Positions 33,818-43,110 of a DNA stretch of 58,048 bases are shown piece after piece. Where the stretch lies: positions 1 to 58,048 of the forward strand of contig JAFGDE010000012.1 in NCBI GenBank assembly GCA_016932255.1. Direction: 5' to 3'. Each line of letters begins with the position of its first letter. The first letter of the stretch is position 1. Origin of the DNA: Candidatus Saganbacteria bacterium. Lineage in GTDB: Bacteria > Margulisbacteria > WOR-1 > O2-12-FULL-45-9. The notes under the pieces were generated by a model. That model did no database searches, was not told where the DNA came from, and was given only the letters and a program-made list of their open reading frames with translations. A program made the translations under genes and the position numbers.

Positions 33818-36800
33818 CGGCGACCTCCAAGAGCTCCAACTCTTCTTCGCTCATAGCCCTTTCTTCCAGTACTCGTTTGTACTCGATCGGCATTACTTTG
33901 AAAAAACGGCCTTTCTCGGCCCTGAAATCGTCCAGGATCCGCCGGGCCAGCGGGCTGCGGGTATATTGGAAATGCCTGCTGAGCATTGCCCGGATGAGCT
34001 TCTCATCCATTCTGTTGAGCGCCTCAAGCTCGACCATGCCAGGGTTGCATTTTTCAGAAAATTCATTTTCCTTATCATAGACATAAGCGATGCCGCCTGA
34101 CATGCCGGCGGCAAAGTTTCGGCCGGTCTTGCCCAGAACAACAACGCGGCCGCCGGTCATGTATTCACAGCCATGGTCCCCCACACCTTCGACCACAGCG
34201 TATAGTCCGGAATTCCTGATGCAGAACCTCTCCCCGGCCTGGCCGCGGATATATGCTTCGCCTGAGATGGCGCCGTAAAAACCGGTGTTACCGATCACGA
34301 TGTCATCACGGCCGCTCTTAACGATCAGCTTGCCTCCAAAAATGCCTTTGCCGATATAATCATTGGCCAGACCTTTCAGCTCAAAAGTGATGCCTTTGCA
34401 TAACCAGGCACCAAAACTCTGGCCAGCCACACCCTTAAACTGAAAATAAATTGTATCCTCCGGCAGGCCGGATTCGCCGTATTTTTTCACTATCTCTGCG
34501 CTGAGCATCCCTCCGGTGGTGCGGTCCTCGTTGCTGATGGCCAGCTCCTGCCTGATGCTTTTTCCCCGGCTCAAAGCCGGCCCGGCCAGCTTGATCAACT
34601 TCCGGTCGAGGATGTTATCAATGCCATGGTCCTGCTTCTCCGTGCAATGGGTCACAGACCCTTCCGGCTGGTAGAGGACCTTGGACAGATCGATCTTTTG
34701 AGCTTTCCAGGGCAGGAGCTTCTGGTCCATTTCCAGCAGGTCGCTGCGGCCGACCAGTTCATCGACTGTCCTGATCCCCAGCTGCGCCATGACCTCGCGC
34801 AGGTCCTGGGCCAAAAAGCGGAAGAAGTTGACCAGGTATTCCGGCCTGCCGCGGAACCTTTTACACAGATGTTCGTCTTGAGTGGCCACGCCTACCGAAC
34901 AATTGTTCAAATGGCAATGACGCAGCATAACGCAGCCGCAAACTATCAAAGCAATAGTGGCAAAGCCGAATTCTTCGGCACCCAGAAGCGCAGCGACCGC
35001 GATATCCTTGCCGGTGCGCAGCTGGCCGTCGGTCTGCAGCCTGACCCGGCCGCGCAGACCGTTCAAGACCAGCGTCTGGTGGGTCTCTGACAAGCCCAAT
35101 TCCCAGGGCAAGCCGGCGTGGCGGATAGAGCTCAAGGGCGAAGCGCCAGTCCCGCCATCCCCGCCTGAGATCAGGATCATGTCAGCATGGCCTTTGGCCA
35201 CCCCCATGGCCACCGTGCCGACCCCCACTTCAGAGACCAGTTTCACGCTGATCCTGGCGCGCGGGTTGACGTTCTTCAGGTCAAAGATCAGCTGGGCCAA
35301 ATCCTCGATCGAATAAATATCATGGTGCGGTGGCGGTGAGATCAGGGTCACGCCAGGCGTTGTATAACGCGTCCGCGCGATGATGGCGCTGACCTTATGG
35401 CCGGGCAACTGGCCGCCTTCGCCCGGCTTGGCGCCCTGGGCAATCTTGATCTGCAGCTCATCGGCATTGACCAGATAATGTGTCGTCACGCCGAACCTCC
35501 CGGAAGCGACCTGTTTGACCGCCGATCTCCTTTCATCCTTGAACCTGCCAGGATCTTCGCCGCCTTCACCGGTATTTGACCTGCCGCCGATCATGTTCAT
35601 GGCCTTAGCGATGGTTTCGTGCGCCGGTCCGGAGATCGAGCCAAAGCTCATCGCGCCGGTGGCGAATCTTTTCATGATGCTCTCGACCGGTTCGACTTGA
35701 TCGAGCGGGATCGGCCTGGTCTTGGCAAACTTCAGCAGGCTGCGCAAGGTGACCGGCTGTTCACGCTGGTCATTGATCAGTCCGGCGAATTCTTTGTATT
35801 TTTTATAATCATTATTTCGGGCGGATTCCTGCAGGATTGAGATCGTCCGCGGGTTCCAGAGATGTCTCTCCCCGTCCTTTTTCCACTGGTACAGGCCGCC
35901 TGGATCCAGGACCCGCCGCTCGGACAGGAAAGCTTCGTTGTGGCGCAGTAAGGTCTCCCGGGCGATCTCGTCAAAACCTGCGCCGCTAATGCGCGAGACG
36001 GTGCCGTCAAAGCATTTCTCGATCACTTCACTGCCCAGCCCCAAAGCTTCAAAGATCTGCGCCCCGCGGTAGCTGTTTAGCGTTGATATCCCCATCTTGG
36101 ACAGGACCTTTTTAATGCCTTTATGCACCGCTTTACGGAAATTATTGACCGCAGTGCGCCAATCGAGCACCAGGTTGCCCTGCTCTGCCAGCAGGCCGAT
36201 CGCTTCGTAAGCCAGATAAGGGTTGACCAGATCAACACCATAGGCGAACAAGGCAGCGAAATGATGCACTTCCCTTGGTTCGGCGCTCTCCAGGATAATA
36301 CCCAGCCTGGTGCGCAGGCCCTTTCTGATCAAATGATGATGGACAGCCCCCACTGCCAGCAGCGCCGGCAAGGCAGCCTGATCCTTGTCGATCCCGCGGT
36401 CGCTCAGGATAATGAACGTATAACCCTCTTCGATCGCCTGTTCAGCCTCTTGGCAGATCCGTTCAAGGGCTTTGGTGAATTCTTTAGGCTTGAATAATAT
36501 CCCGATGGTCCTGGTCATCCAGCCATCCTGGTGAACATGCCTGATCCTGGACAGGTCCTCATTGGTCAGCACCGGCTCCTTGACTCTGATCTTATGGCAG
36601 TGCCCCGGTGATTCGGAAAGGATCTCTTTCTGCGCCCCCAGATAGGTTTCCAGGCTCATGACCAGGTCCTCGCGGATCGGATCGATCGCCGGGTTGGTCA
36701 CCTGGGCGAACAGCTGGCGAAAATAGTTGTAGAGCAGCTGCGGCCGGTTGGACAGGACGGCGTGCGGCGTGTCATTGCCCATGGAACCGACCGGCTCCAG

Positions 36801-38210
36801 GCCCTTTTCGGCCATGGGCTTTAAGATGGCGCTCATATCCTCGCGGGTATAACCAAAGGCTTTGAGCCGGCGCAAGATCGGCAGAGATTCCTCTTCCTCT
36901 GAACTTACACGGCGAAGCTCTTCCAGATCTATCATGTTCTCTTTGAGCCACTGCCCGTAAAAGCGCTTTTCATAGATCTCTTCCTTGATCTCCTCATCAT
37001 CAACAATGCGACCGGTCTCGGTATCGATATAGAACATCTTGCCCGGTTCCAGGCGGCCGGAGACCTTTATGTCCTTGGGATCGATATCGAGAACTCCGAC
37101 CTCTGACGCCATTACCACGGCATCGTCGTTCGTCACGATATAACGCGCCGGCCGCAAACCATTGCGGTCCAGGACAGCGCCGACATGCTTGCCGTCAGTA
37201 AAGGCAACGGCTGCCGGTCCATCCCAGGGCTCCATGAAGCAGGCGTGATACTTATAGAAGTCCTTGACCTCTTTCTTCATCTGGTCATTATGCTCCCAGG
37301 CGCCCGGGATAAGCATCATCATGGCGTGAGGCAGTGAACGGCCGGAGAGCACCAGTAATTCAAAGACATTGTCCAAACAGGCGGAGTCCGAGCCGCCCGG
37401 CCGGATAACATCGATGCCGCGCGCTCTCATCCAATTGATATTTCCCCGGAGAGTATTGATCTCACCGTTATGGGCCAGAAAGCGGAATGGCTGGGCCAGG
37501 TCCCAGGTCGGGAAGGTATTGGTGCTGTAGCGGGAATGGACCAGCGCGATGGCGCTCTTGAACCCGGGGTCCCGCAGATCAAGAAAATATTTCTCCAGCT
37601 GTTCGGGTTTGAGCAAGCCTTTATATATGATCGTTCTGGTGGACAGATTGGTGATATAAAAGCCTTGCGCCTTGACCTCTTCTTCGATCTCGCACCTGAT
37701 CTGATAGAGCTTGCGCTCCAGTTCCAGGCGGGTATTGATCTTTTTGCCTTTGGCGATAAAGACCTGTTCCATGACCGGCTGGGTCCGGCGGGCTGTTTCA
37801 CCGATCGTTGAAGCATCGACTGGCACCTGCCGCCAGCCCAGCAAGATCTGCCCGTGCTGCTCAACTATCCTGGCGACCAGTTCTTTGCAGATGCTGCGCA
37901 GTCTTTTGTTCTGGGGCAAAAACACCAGTCCGGCGCCGTAGCTGCCATAACGGGAAAGCTTAAAATCGCAGTTCTTTTCGAGGAACTCATAGGGAAGCTG
38001 GATCAGGAGGCCTGCTCCATCCCCTGTGTCGGGATCAGCGCCGACCGCCCCACGGTGCGCCAGGCTCTTGAGCACATCCAGGCCCTGCCGGACGATATCA
38101 TGGGATCGCCTGCCTTTGATATTTACGACAAAGCCGACCCCGCAACCGTCGTGCTCATAGCGCGGGTCGTACAATCCTCGATCATGTTCTGTCTTGACAT
38201 ATTGCCACAT
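33810..38210 (-). CDS. gltB: Glutamate synthase large (alpha) subunit
   Basis: A 1,466-aa enzyme making glutamate from glutamine and 2-oxoglutarate. The N-terminal class II GATase uses C23 (HDGCGVGF) after a propeptide of 22 residues. The FMN synthase domain (GEGGEDPGRF, KPGEGGQLPG, SGGDGGTGASP) lies near residues 870-1120, with the 3Fe-4S cysteines CVMLRHCHLNNC. The C-terminal GXGXG beta-helix completes it. ATG 38210 is preferred as AAAGGTG lies just upstream; GTG 38219 is possible. The ribosome-binding region is part of a repeat described separately. Confidence 0.95.
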   Translation of the reverse strand: MWQYVKTEHDRGLYDPRYEHDGCGVGFVVNIKGRRSHDIVRQGLDVLKSLAHRGAVGADPDTGDGAGLLIQLPYEFLEKNCDFKLSRYGSYGAGLVFLPQNKRLRSICKELVARIVEQHGQILLGWRQVPVDASTIGETARRTQPVMEQVFIAKGKKINTRLELERKLYQIRCEIEEEVKAQGFYITNLSTRTIIYKGLLKPEQLEKYFLDLRDPGFKSAIALVHSRYSTNTFPTWDLAQPFRFLAHNGEINTLRGNINWMRARGIDVIRPGGSDSACLDNVFELLVLSGRSLPHAMMMLIPGAWEHNDQMKKEVKDFYKYHACFMEPWDGPAAVAFTDGKHVGAVLDRNGLRPARYIVTNDDAVVMASEVGVLDIDPKDIKVSGRLEPGKMFYIDTETGRIVDDEEIKEEIYEKRFYGQWLKENMIDLEELRRVSSEEEESLPILRRLKAFGYTREDMSAILKPMAEKGLEPVGSMGNDTPHAVLSNRPQLLYNYFRQLFAQVTNPAIDPIREDLVMSLETYLGAQKEILSESPGHCHKIRVKEPVLTNEDLSRIRHVHQDGWMTRTIGILFKPKEFTKALERICQEAEQAIEEGYTFIILSDRGIDKDQAALPALLAVGAVHHHLIRKGLRTRLGIILESAEPREVHHFAALFAYGVDLVNPYLAYEAIGLLAEQGNLVLDWRTAVNNFRKAVHKGIKKVLSKMGISTLNSYRGAQIFEALGLGSEVIEKCFDGTVSRISGAGFDEIARETLLRHNEAFLSERRVLDPGGLYQWKKDGERHLWNPRTISILQESARNNDYKKYKEFAGLINDQREQPVTLRSLLKFAKTRPIPLDQVEPVESIMKRFATGAMSFGSISGPAHETIAKAMNMIGGRSNTGEGGEDPGRFKDERRSAVKQVASGRFGVTTHYLVNADELQIKIAQGAKPGEGGQLPGHKVSAIIARTRYTTPGVTLISPPPHHDIYSIEDLAQLIFDLKNVNPRARISVKLVSEVGVGTVAMGVAKGHADMILISGGDGGTGASPLSSIRHAGLPWELGLSETHQTLVLNGLRGRVRLQTDGQLRTGKDIAVAALLGAEEFGFATIALIVCGCVMLRHCHLNNCSVGVATQDEHLCKRFRGRPEYLVNFFRFLAQDLREVMAQLGIRTVDELVGRSDLLEMDQKLLPWKAQKIDLSKVLYQPEGSVTHCTEKQDHGIDNILDRKLIKLAGPALSRGKSIRQELAISNEDRTTGGMLSAEIVKKYGESGLPEDTIYFQFKGVAGQSFGAWLCKGITFELKGLANDYIGKGIFGGKLIVKSGRDDIVIGNTGFYGAISGEAYIRGQAGERFCIRNSGLYAVVEGVGDHGCEYMTGGRVVVLGKTGRNFAAGMSGGIAYVYDKENEFSEKCNPGMVELEALNRMDEKLIRAMLSRHFQYTRSPLARRILDDFRAEKGRFFKVMPIEYKRVLEERAMSEEELELLEVADG

Positions 38211-38290
38211 TTTCGACACCTTTAGCCGACACCTTTTGTCAGGATCAGGGGGCGCACCTCAAAGGTGTCGAGCCGAAAAGGTCACGCCCC
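38211..38290 (-). repeat. Inverted and direct repeats between glnA and gltB
   Basis: CGACACCTTT occurs at 38214-38223 and 38227-38236 (plus strand) and its complement AAAGGTGTCG at 38261-38270; GGGGGCG (38248-38254) is matched by CGCCCCC (38285-38291). In the minus-strand mRNA one segment can pair with either of two copies, of which the second contains the gltB ribosome-binding site. Confidence 0.7.
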
Positions 38291-38301
38291 CCAATTATAA
38301 C

Positions 38302-39636
38302 TTAGAGTATCGGTAAATACTTCTTGATCTCGTACTCTGTTACCTGGATGCGGAACTCGTCCCATTCCTTTTTCTTGAGCTCGATGAAACGCTCAAAACA
38401 ATGGTCGCCCAGTGTTTCCCTGAGCAGTTCGCTTCTTTCCGCCCGTTCAATGGCCTCTCCCAGGCTGGGCGGCAGGGACTTGATGCCGCGCTCCGCACGC
38501 TCTTCGTCAGAGAGGTGGTAAAGGTTGAGTTCCATCGGATCTCCCAGTTTGTATTCTTCTTCGATCCCCTTTAACCCGGCTGCGAGCATGACCGCCAACT
38601 GGAGGTACGGGTTGCCGGAAGGATCCGGGCATCTCAATTCCATGCGGGTGGCGACCTCCTTACCCGGCTGGTACATGGGTACCCGGATCAGAGCTGACCG
38701 GTTCCTTCTGGACCAGGCGATGTAAACCGGAGCCTCATAGCCCGGGACCAGTCTCTTGTAAGAGTTGACCCAGGGAGCCAGCACTGAAATGATCTCCGGA
38801 GCATGTTTCAGGATGCCGGCAATATAGGATTTGCCGATCTTGGACAAATGATATTTGTCGCTCGCGTCATAAAAGGCGTTGGTCTTGCCTTTGAACAACG
38901 ACTGGTGGCAGTGCATGCCCGAGCCGTTCTGGCCGAAGATCGGTTTGGGCATAAAAGTGGCGTAAACGCCGTTGGCCGAAGCGATCTCCTTAACGGTCAA
39001 ACGATAAGTTACCATCTGGTCAGCCATCTTAAGGCCATCCTCGTAGCGCATATCGATCTCATGCTGGGATGGTGCGACCTCATGGTGGGAATATTCGACC
39101 CGGATGCCCAGTTTTCTCAAGGCAAAGATCGTCTCCCGCCTTAAATTGGAAGCCATATCCAGCGGTGTCAGGTCGAAATAACCGCCTTCGTCCAGGATCT
39201 CGGTCCCTTTTGAATCCTTGAAATAAAAATATTCCAGTTCCGGACCGACATAATAATGGTCAAAGCCCAGCTTCTTCATTTTGGCCAACTGTCTTTTCAA
39301 TACATACCGCGGATCGCCTTCGTAAGGCTTATGCTTGCCTGCAGCTGGCTGCAGCACATCGCAGATCATCCTGGCCACGGCCTTCTCCTGCGGCCTCCAG
39401 GGCAGGATGGCAAAAGTGTCCGGGTCCGGCTTAGCGATCATGTCCGATTCTTCGATCGCCTGGAAGCCGGTGATGGACGAACCGTCAAACCCCATGCCAT
39501 CGGTCAAGGCGCCTTCCAGCTCTTCCTTGCCGATCGAAAAACTCTTTAAAATACCATTTAGATCCGTGAACCATAACCTGATGAATTCGACATCATTATC
39601 CTTTACCTGTTTAAGTATCTCTTCTTTGCTCGGCAT
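38302..39636 (-). CDS. glnA: Glutamine synthetase type I (short, GSI-alpha-like)
   Basis: A 444-aa enzyme that makes glutamine from glutamate, ammonia and ATP. Motifs seen: FDGSSITGF (actin-binding-like loop of the family), HHEVAPSQHEID, GSGMHCHQS, and NLYHLSDEE near the C-terminus. The length of 444 aa without the 25-aa insert fits the GSI-alpha group, usually controlled by feedback or protein binding instead of adenylylation. ATG 39636 has an AGGAG site about 10 nt upstream; GTG 39645 is too near. Transcribed from a sigma-54-type promoter. Confidence 0.95.
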   Translation of the reverse strand: MPSKEEILKQVKDNDVEFIRLWFTDLNGILKSFSIGKEELEGALTDGMGFDGSSITGFQAIEESDMIAKPDPDTFAILPWRPQEKAVARMICDVLQPAAGKHKPYEGDPRYVLKRQLAKMKKLGFDHYYVGPELEYFYFKDSKGTEILDEGGYFDLTPLDMASNLRRETIFALRKLGIRVEYSHHEVAPSQHEIDMRYEDGLKMADQMVTYRLTVKEIASANGVYATFMPKPIFGQNGSGMHCHQSLFKGKTNAFYDASDKYHLSKIGKSYIAGILKHAPEIISVLAPWVNSYKRLVPGYEAPVYIAWSRRNRSALIRVPMYQPGKEVATRMELRCPDPSGNPYLQLAVMLAAGLKGIEEEYKLGDPMELNLYHLSDEERAERGIKSLPPSLGEAIERAERSELLRETLGDHCFERFIELKKKEWDEFRIQVTEYEIKKYLPIL

Positions 39637-39729
39637 TATTACCACGCTCCTATATTTTTTGGATCCGCCGATCCCTCATCCCGAAAAGGTCAGCAAGCGG
39701 CCCGTTCGCTCGTCAATACAACTAAATGA

Positions 39730-39745
39730 AGCAATTTCATTACCA
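39730..39745 (-). promoter_or_regulatory. Sigma-54-type promoter of glnA-gltBD-carAB
   Basis: On the minus strand TGGTAA-N5-TTGCT: GG at -24 and GC at -12 in the correct spacing. The predicted start is about 85 nt before glnA. Confidence 0.65.
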
Positions 39746-39775
39746 GCAAAATCCTGTTATTAACCGGCAATTATC

Positions 39776-39790
39776 TACAATATTGTAATT
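39776..39790 (-). promoter_or_regulatory. Palindromic motif upstream of the glnA promoter
   Basis: Minus strand AATTACAATATTGTA, of which TACAATATTGTA (39776-39787) is a perfect 12-bp palindrome, 30 bp upstream of the -24 element. It differs at one position from a motif upstream of amtB. Candidate activator or repressor site. Confidence 0.55.
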
Positions 39791-39817
39791 TACGGTCTGC
39801 CATTATACACTTTTGTA

Positions 39818-40159
39818 TCAGCCGATCGCCGCGCTGTTCGTTTCGCCGGTCCTGATGCGGTAGCATTCCTCAAGCGGCAGGACGAATATTTTACCGTCAC
39901 CGATCCTGCCGGTGCGCGCCCCGTTCATGATCGCTTTAATGGTCGGCTTGACAAAATCATCATTGACCGCGATATCGAGACGAACTTTTTTCAAGAGATT
40001 GACCTCGGTCACTACTCCGCGATAAGTTTCTGTAAAGCCCTTTTGCTGGCCGCAGCCCACCACATTGGTCACGGTCATCTTATGGACTGCGGCATTAAAC
40101 AGCGCCTGTTTAACGTCAGGCAGTTTCTCAGGCTGGATCAAAGCTATGATCAGTTTCAT
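39818..40159 (-). CDS. glnK: Nitrogen regulatory protein PII
   Basis: A 113-aa PII protein with the T-loop ([19 protein letters not shown]), B-loop ([10 protein letters not shown]) and C-terminal RIRTGE signature. It senses 2-oxoglutarate and ATP/ADP and controls AmtB. Y46 is present but the uridylylation site Tyr51 of proteobacterial PII is Thr here, so classical GlnD control is unlikely. It lies 14 bp downstream of amtB, the normal glnK-amtB pairing in reversed gene order. Confidence 0.95.
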   Translation of the reverse strand: MKLIIALIQPEKLPDVKQALFNAAVHKMTVTNVVGCGQQKGFTETYRGVVTEVNLLKKVRLDIAVNDDFVKPTIKAIMNGARTGRIGDGKIFVLPLEECYRIRTGETNSAAIG

Positions 40160-40173
40160 TTTTATCCTCTCCT

Positions 40174-41421
40174 CTATTGGGTCGTAAAGATCTGGAATCC
40201 AGAGTAAGCCTCAAGCCCGTGTTCGCCGATATCCAGACCGCGCAGCTCTTCTTCCCGCGTTACCCTGAGGCCGATAAAGACATCGATCAGCTTGAACACG
40301 ATCCACATGGAAACGGCCACGAACAGCACGGCTGACCCCACACCTAAGAGCTGGATGCCCAGCTGGGTCAATCCGCCGCCGTAGAACAGGCCGTCAAAGG
40401 ATAAACCTAAAGCTTTCTGGCCAAAGAGACCGATCGCCAGTGTGCCCCAAACACCATTAACCCCGTGGACCGGGAACGCGCCGACCGGATCATCGATCTG
40501 CAACTTATCGATCGCCACTACCGCCAATACGACCAGCAAACCGGCGATCGCGCCGATGATGATGGCTGCCCAGGGCTCAACAAAAGCACAGGGAGCAGTG
40601 ATCGCGACCAGTCCAGCCAGGGCCCCGTTCATGGCCATAGACAGATCCGGTTTGCCAAAGAACTTCCAGACCGCCAGCATGGCAAAGATCCCGCCAAGGG
40701 CCGCAGCCAGATTGGTATTGATCGCAACCCGGGCGATCAGATCGCCGTTACCCACGGACAAAGTAGAACCAGGGTTAAAACCAAACCAGCCGAACCAGAG
40801 AATAAAGACACCCAATGAAGCCAGGGGTATAGAGTGCCCGGCAATGGCGTTAGCCCTGCCGTCAGGGCAATACTTTCCGATCCGGGGCCCCAGCATCATG
40901 GTCCCGACCAGGGCGGCAAAACCGCCCAGCACATGAACAACTGTTGACCCGGCAAAGTCGGCAAAGCCCAGGCCAGCCAACCAGCCTCCACCCCAGACCC
41001 AGTGGCCCACTATTGGATAGATGAAAGCCGATATTACAAACGAATAGGCCAGGTAAGCCGGGAACTTCATTCGTTCCGCCATTCCGCCAGCCACAATCGT
41101 GGCCGCGGCGCCGCAAAAAGCCGCCTGAAACAGCCAGAAAGCCGATAAGGGCACGCTGGCTCCGGAGACCGCGCCGGACAGGAACCAGCCGGTAAGGCCC
41201 ATAAAAGCGCTGCCAGCCCCGAACATGATCGCATAGCCGAACACAAAGTAACCGACCGAAGCCATACAAAAATCAAGGAAGTTCTTTGTGAGAATGTTAC
41301 AGGCGTTTTTAGCGCGGATAAAGCCCGCTTCGACCATGCCAAAACCAGCCTGCATAAAAAATACCAGGAAAGCAGCGATCAGGACCCACAATGTATCGAC
41401 CCCTCTTAATAATTCATTCAT
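40174..41421 (-). CDS. amtB: Ammonium transporter
   Basis: A 415-aa Amt/Rh channel with eleven expected membrane helices. Seen are [18 protein letters not shown] (helix 1), [19 protein letters not shown] with the first pore His, and [16 protein letters not shown] with the second. ATG 41421 is preferred over TTG 41430 because AAAGGAG lies 9 nt upstream. The gene follows a sigma-54-type promoter and precedes glnK, so it is induced when ammonium is scarce. Confidence 0.95.
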   Translation of the reverse strand: MNELLRGVDTLWVLIAAFLVFFMQAGFGMVEAGFIRAKNACNILTKNFLDFCMASVGYFVFGYAIMFGAGSAFMGLTGWFLSGAVSGASVPLSAFWLFQAAFCGAAATIVAGGMAERMKFPAYLAYSFVISAFIYPIVGHWVWGGGWLAGLGFADFAGSTVVHVLGGFAALVGTMMLGPRIGKYCPDGRANAIAGHSIPLASLGVFILWFGWFGFNPGSTLSVGNGDLIARVAINTNLAAALGGIFAMLAVWKFFGKPDLSMAMNGALAGLVAITAPCAFVEPWAAIIIGAIAGLLVVLAVVAIDKLQIDDPVGAFPVHGVNGVWGTLAIGLFGQKALGLSFDGLFYGGGLTQLGIQLLGVGSAVLFVAVSMWIVFKLIDVFIGLRVTREEELRGLDIGEHGLEAYSGFQIFTTQ

Positions 41422-41451
41422 TTTGGCCAACTCCTTTCATGCTTAAGGAAT

Positions 41452-41467
41452 AGCAAGGTCATTGCCA
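41452..41467 (-). promoter_or_regulatory. Sigma-54-type promoter of amtB-glnK
   Basis: On the minus strand TGGCAA-N5-TTGCT, close to consensus TGGCAC-N5-TTGCW, with a predicted start about 20 nt before the ATG. Confidence 0.78.
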
Positions 41468-41484
41468 TGAAAAAATAGCCAAAA

Positions 41485-41499
41485 AATTACATTATTGTA
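41485..41499 (+). promoter_or_regulatory. Motif shared with the glnA upstream region
   Basis: AATTACATTATTGTA on the plus strand matches the glnA motif in 14 of 15 positions, 18-20 bp upstream of the -24 element. Confidence 0.55.
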
Positions 41500-41631
41500 C
41501 GGAGATGGATGCTGCAAAATACGGATCTGTAGGATTTCTTCAGAAAGATATGCTTTGAGTAAATGATTACAGAGAAAAGAAGCTTGCCCTTATATTTAAA
41601 AGCCCAGTAATGTTGCGCCAGATCATAAAGC

Positions 41632-42240
41632 TCAATAATTCCTCGTTAAGGTCAGCGTCTCGGTCTCATCTTGCGGCAAGACTTCCAGCATACGGTCGAA
41701 CAAATATGTTTTTTCCGGTAAAAACCGTTTCATACGGGTAAAGAATTCGCGCTCAGGCGCAAAGGACTGCTTGACACTATATATTTGGAGTTTTTTTCCG
41801 TTCGGCGCGTCTTTGTCTTCTATTAATGTCCGTAAGTTCTGGCCCGTAGCGTTCCTAGCTAGGTCCAAGAGCCGGGGCAGAGACGCACGGCTTAAAGCAT
41901 TGGCCAACCCGATGTCCAGGCCAGGTCTATTGCTCAGGTCCATGATGATCGACAGCAGGCTGATGTATCTGATCTCGCGGGCCACCAGCCGATCCAATGC
42001 CGCAGCCTGTAAATTCTCCGGCTGGCGTAAAAACCCCTCAGCGCTGATACGGCCGAACAACAACCGGCTGCTCAGGTTAGCCGCGGCCTGTAACTGCTGC
42101 TCACTGGTGCCGTGCTTGAAAATGCGTTGCAGGCCCCAGAGACTGGTATAGAAACTCTGGGCACGCATGCTCCTGCCGCGCAGCATGTTGGCCGGCCGCC
42201 AGAAAGCGGTCCTTAGCGACCCCAAGATCGAAGATCTCAT
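41632..42240 (-). CDS. Hypothetical protein (202 aa)
   Basis: No family recognised. Basic N-terminus (RTAFWRPANMLRGRSMR), then helix-rich soluble sequence with Leu/Arg-rich segments, no signal or membrane helix. No good ribosome-binding site precedes ATG 42240. It lies between the amtB promoter and the alpha/beta hydrolase on the same strand and may be cotranscribed with the latter. The reading frame has normal composition for the region, so I regard it as real. Confidence 0.6.
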   Translation of the reverse strand: MRSSILGSLRTAFWRPANMLRGRSMRAQSFYTSLWGLQRIFKHGTSEQQLQAAANLSSRLLFGRISAEGFLRQPENLQAAALDRLVAREIRYISLLSIIMDLSNRPGLDIGLANALSRASLPRLLDLARNATGQNLRTLIEDKDAPNGKKLQIYSVKQSFAPEREFFTRMKRFLPEKTYLFDRMLEVLPQDETETLTLTRNY

Positions 42241-42285
42241 GATAGTTACATCTCGGCAAGGCCAGCGGGTAATTTCAGGCGATCT

Positions 42286-43098
42286 TTAAAGTGAATGCAG
42301 TATGCGCCGCAAGGCATCAAGATATTCAGCTGATGAATAGACATCATTATGTCCCCCCTGCTCCAGCAGGACCAGTTGTTTCGGTTCGTTGGCCGCGTGA
42401 AACAGCTTTACTCCAAGATCAAATGGAACATGTTCGTCCTTCTTCGAATGTATGACCAGTATCGGCTCTGTCACTTGCCTGATGCGAGATAACGAATCAA
42501 ATCTCTCCCTAAGCCAGACAAAGGGTCTTTTGTAGAGCGGGTTCATGCGCGGCGCCAGGTCCGCCAGGCTGGTAAAGGTCTTCTGGACGATGACCGCGCC
42601 GACCCGCTCATTGGCCGCGAGCCAGATGGCCGCGACACCGCCCAGGGAACTGCCCATGACCACGATCTGCTCCGGCTTATATTTCTTTTCCCGAACAAGA
42701 TAGTCGTAGGCCGCATCAGCCGCCAGGTAAAGTTTTTCCTCATTCGGATAGCCCTCGCTCCTGCCATAGCCATGGTAGTCGATGATAAAAACGTTGGCCG
42801 GCAGGGCGTGGAGTATATTGATCAGGTCAAGCCTGTGGCTGATATTGCCGCCGTTGCCGTGCAGCAGCAGGATGATCTTGTCCGAATCCTGGTTCAAAAC
42901 GAACCAGCCATTGAGCCTGGCCCCGTCAGCCGCTTTAAAATAAATCTCTTCGTATTTAAGGCCGAGCGAAGCAGGCGTGCCGCGCATCTTCTTGACCGGA
43001 AAGAAGACAAAGGCCGGCTCAACCAGCGGCTCAATGAAGAGGTTGAAAGCCGTCAGAAGAGCGATCACGATCAAGCTGTAGCGCAGGATGTTTCTCAT
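42286..43098 (-). CDS. Membrane-anchored alpha/beta hydrolase (Bem46-like)
   Basis: A 270-aa hydrolase with an N-terminal membrane helix (residues 5-25). It has the oxyanion HGNGGN at 80-85, nucleophile S151 in GSSLGG, acid in SKKDEHVP and base His in GGHND. This set matches the serine aminopeptidase S33/Bem46 group of esterases, active on unknown lipids or esters. It lies 12 bp after the YgjP-like gene and is probably cotranscribed. Confidence 0.87.
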   Translation of the reverse strand: MRNILRYSLIVIALLTAFNLFIEPLVEPAFVFFPVKKMRGTPASLGLKYEEIYFKAADGARLNGWFVLNQDSDKIILLLHGNGGNISHRLDLINILHALPANVFIIDYHGYGRSEGYPNEEKLYLAADAAYDYLVREKKYKPEQIVVMGSSLGGVAAIWLAANERVGAVIVQKTFTSLADLAPRMNPLYKRPFVWLRERFDSLSRIRQVTEPILVIHSKKDEHVPFDLGVKLFHAANEPKQLVLLEQGGHNDVYSSAEYLDALRRILHSL

Positions 43099-43110
43099 CT
43101 GTTTAAAGTT

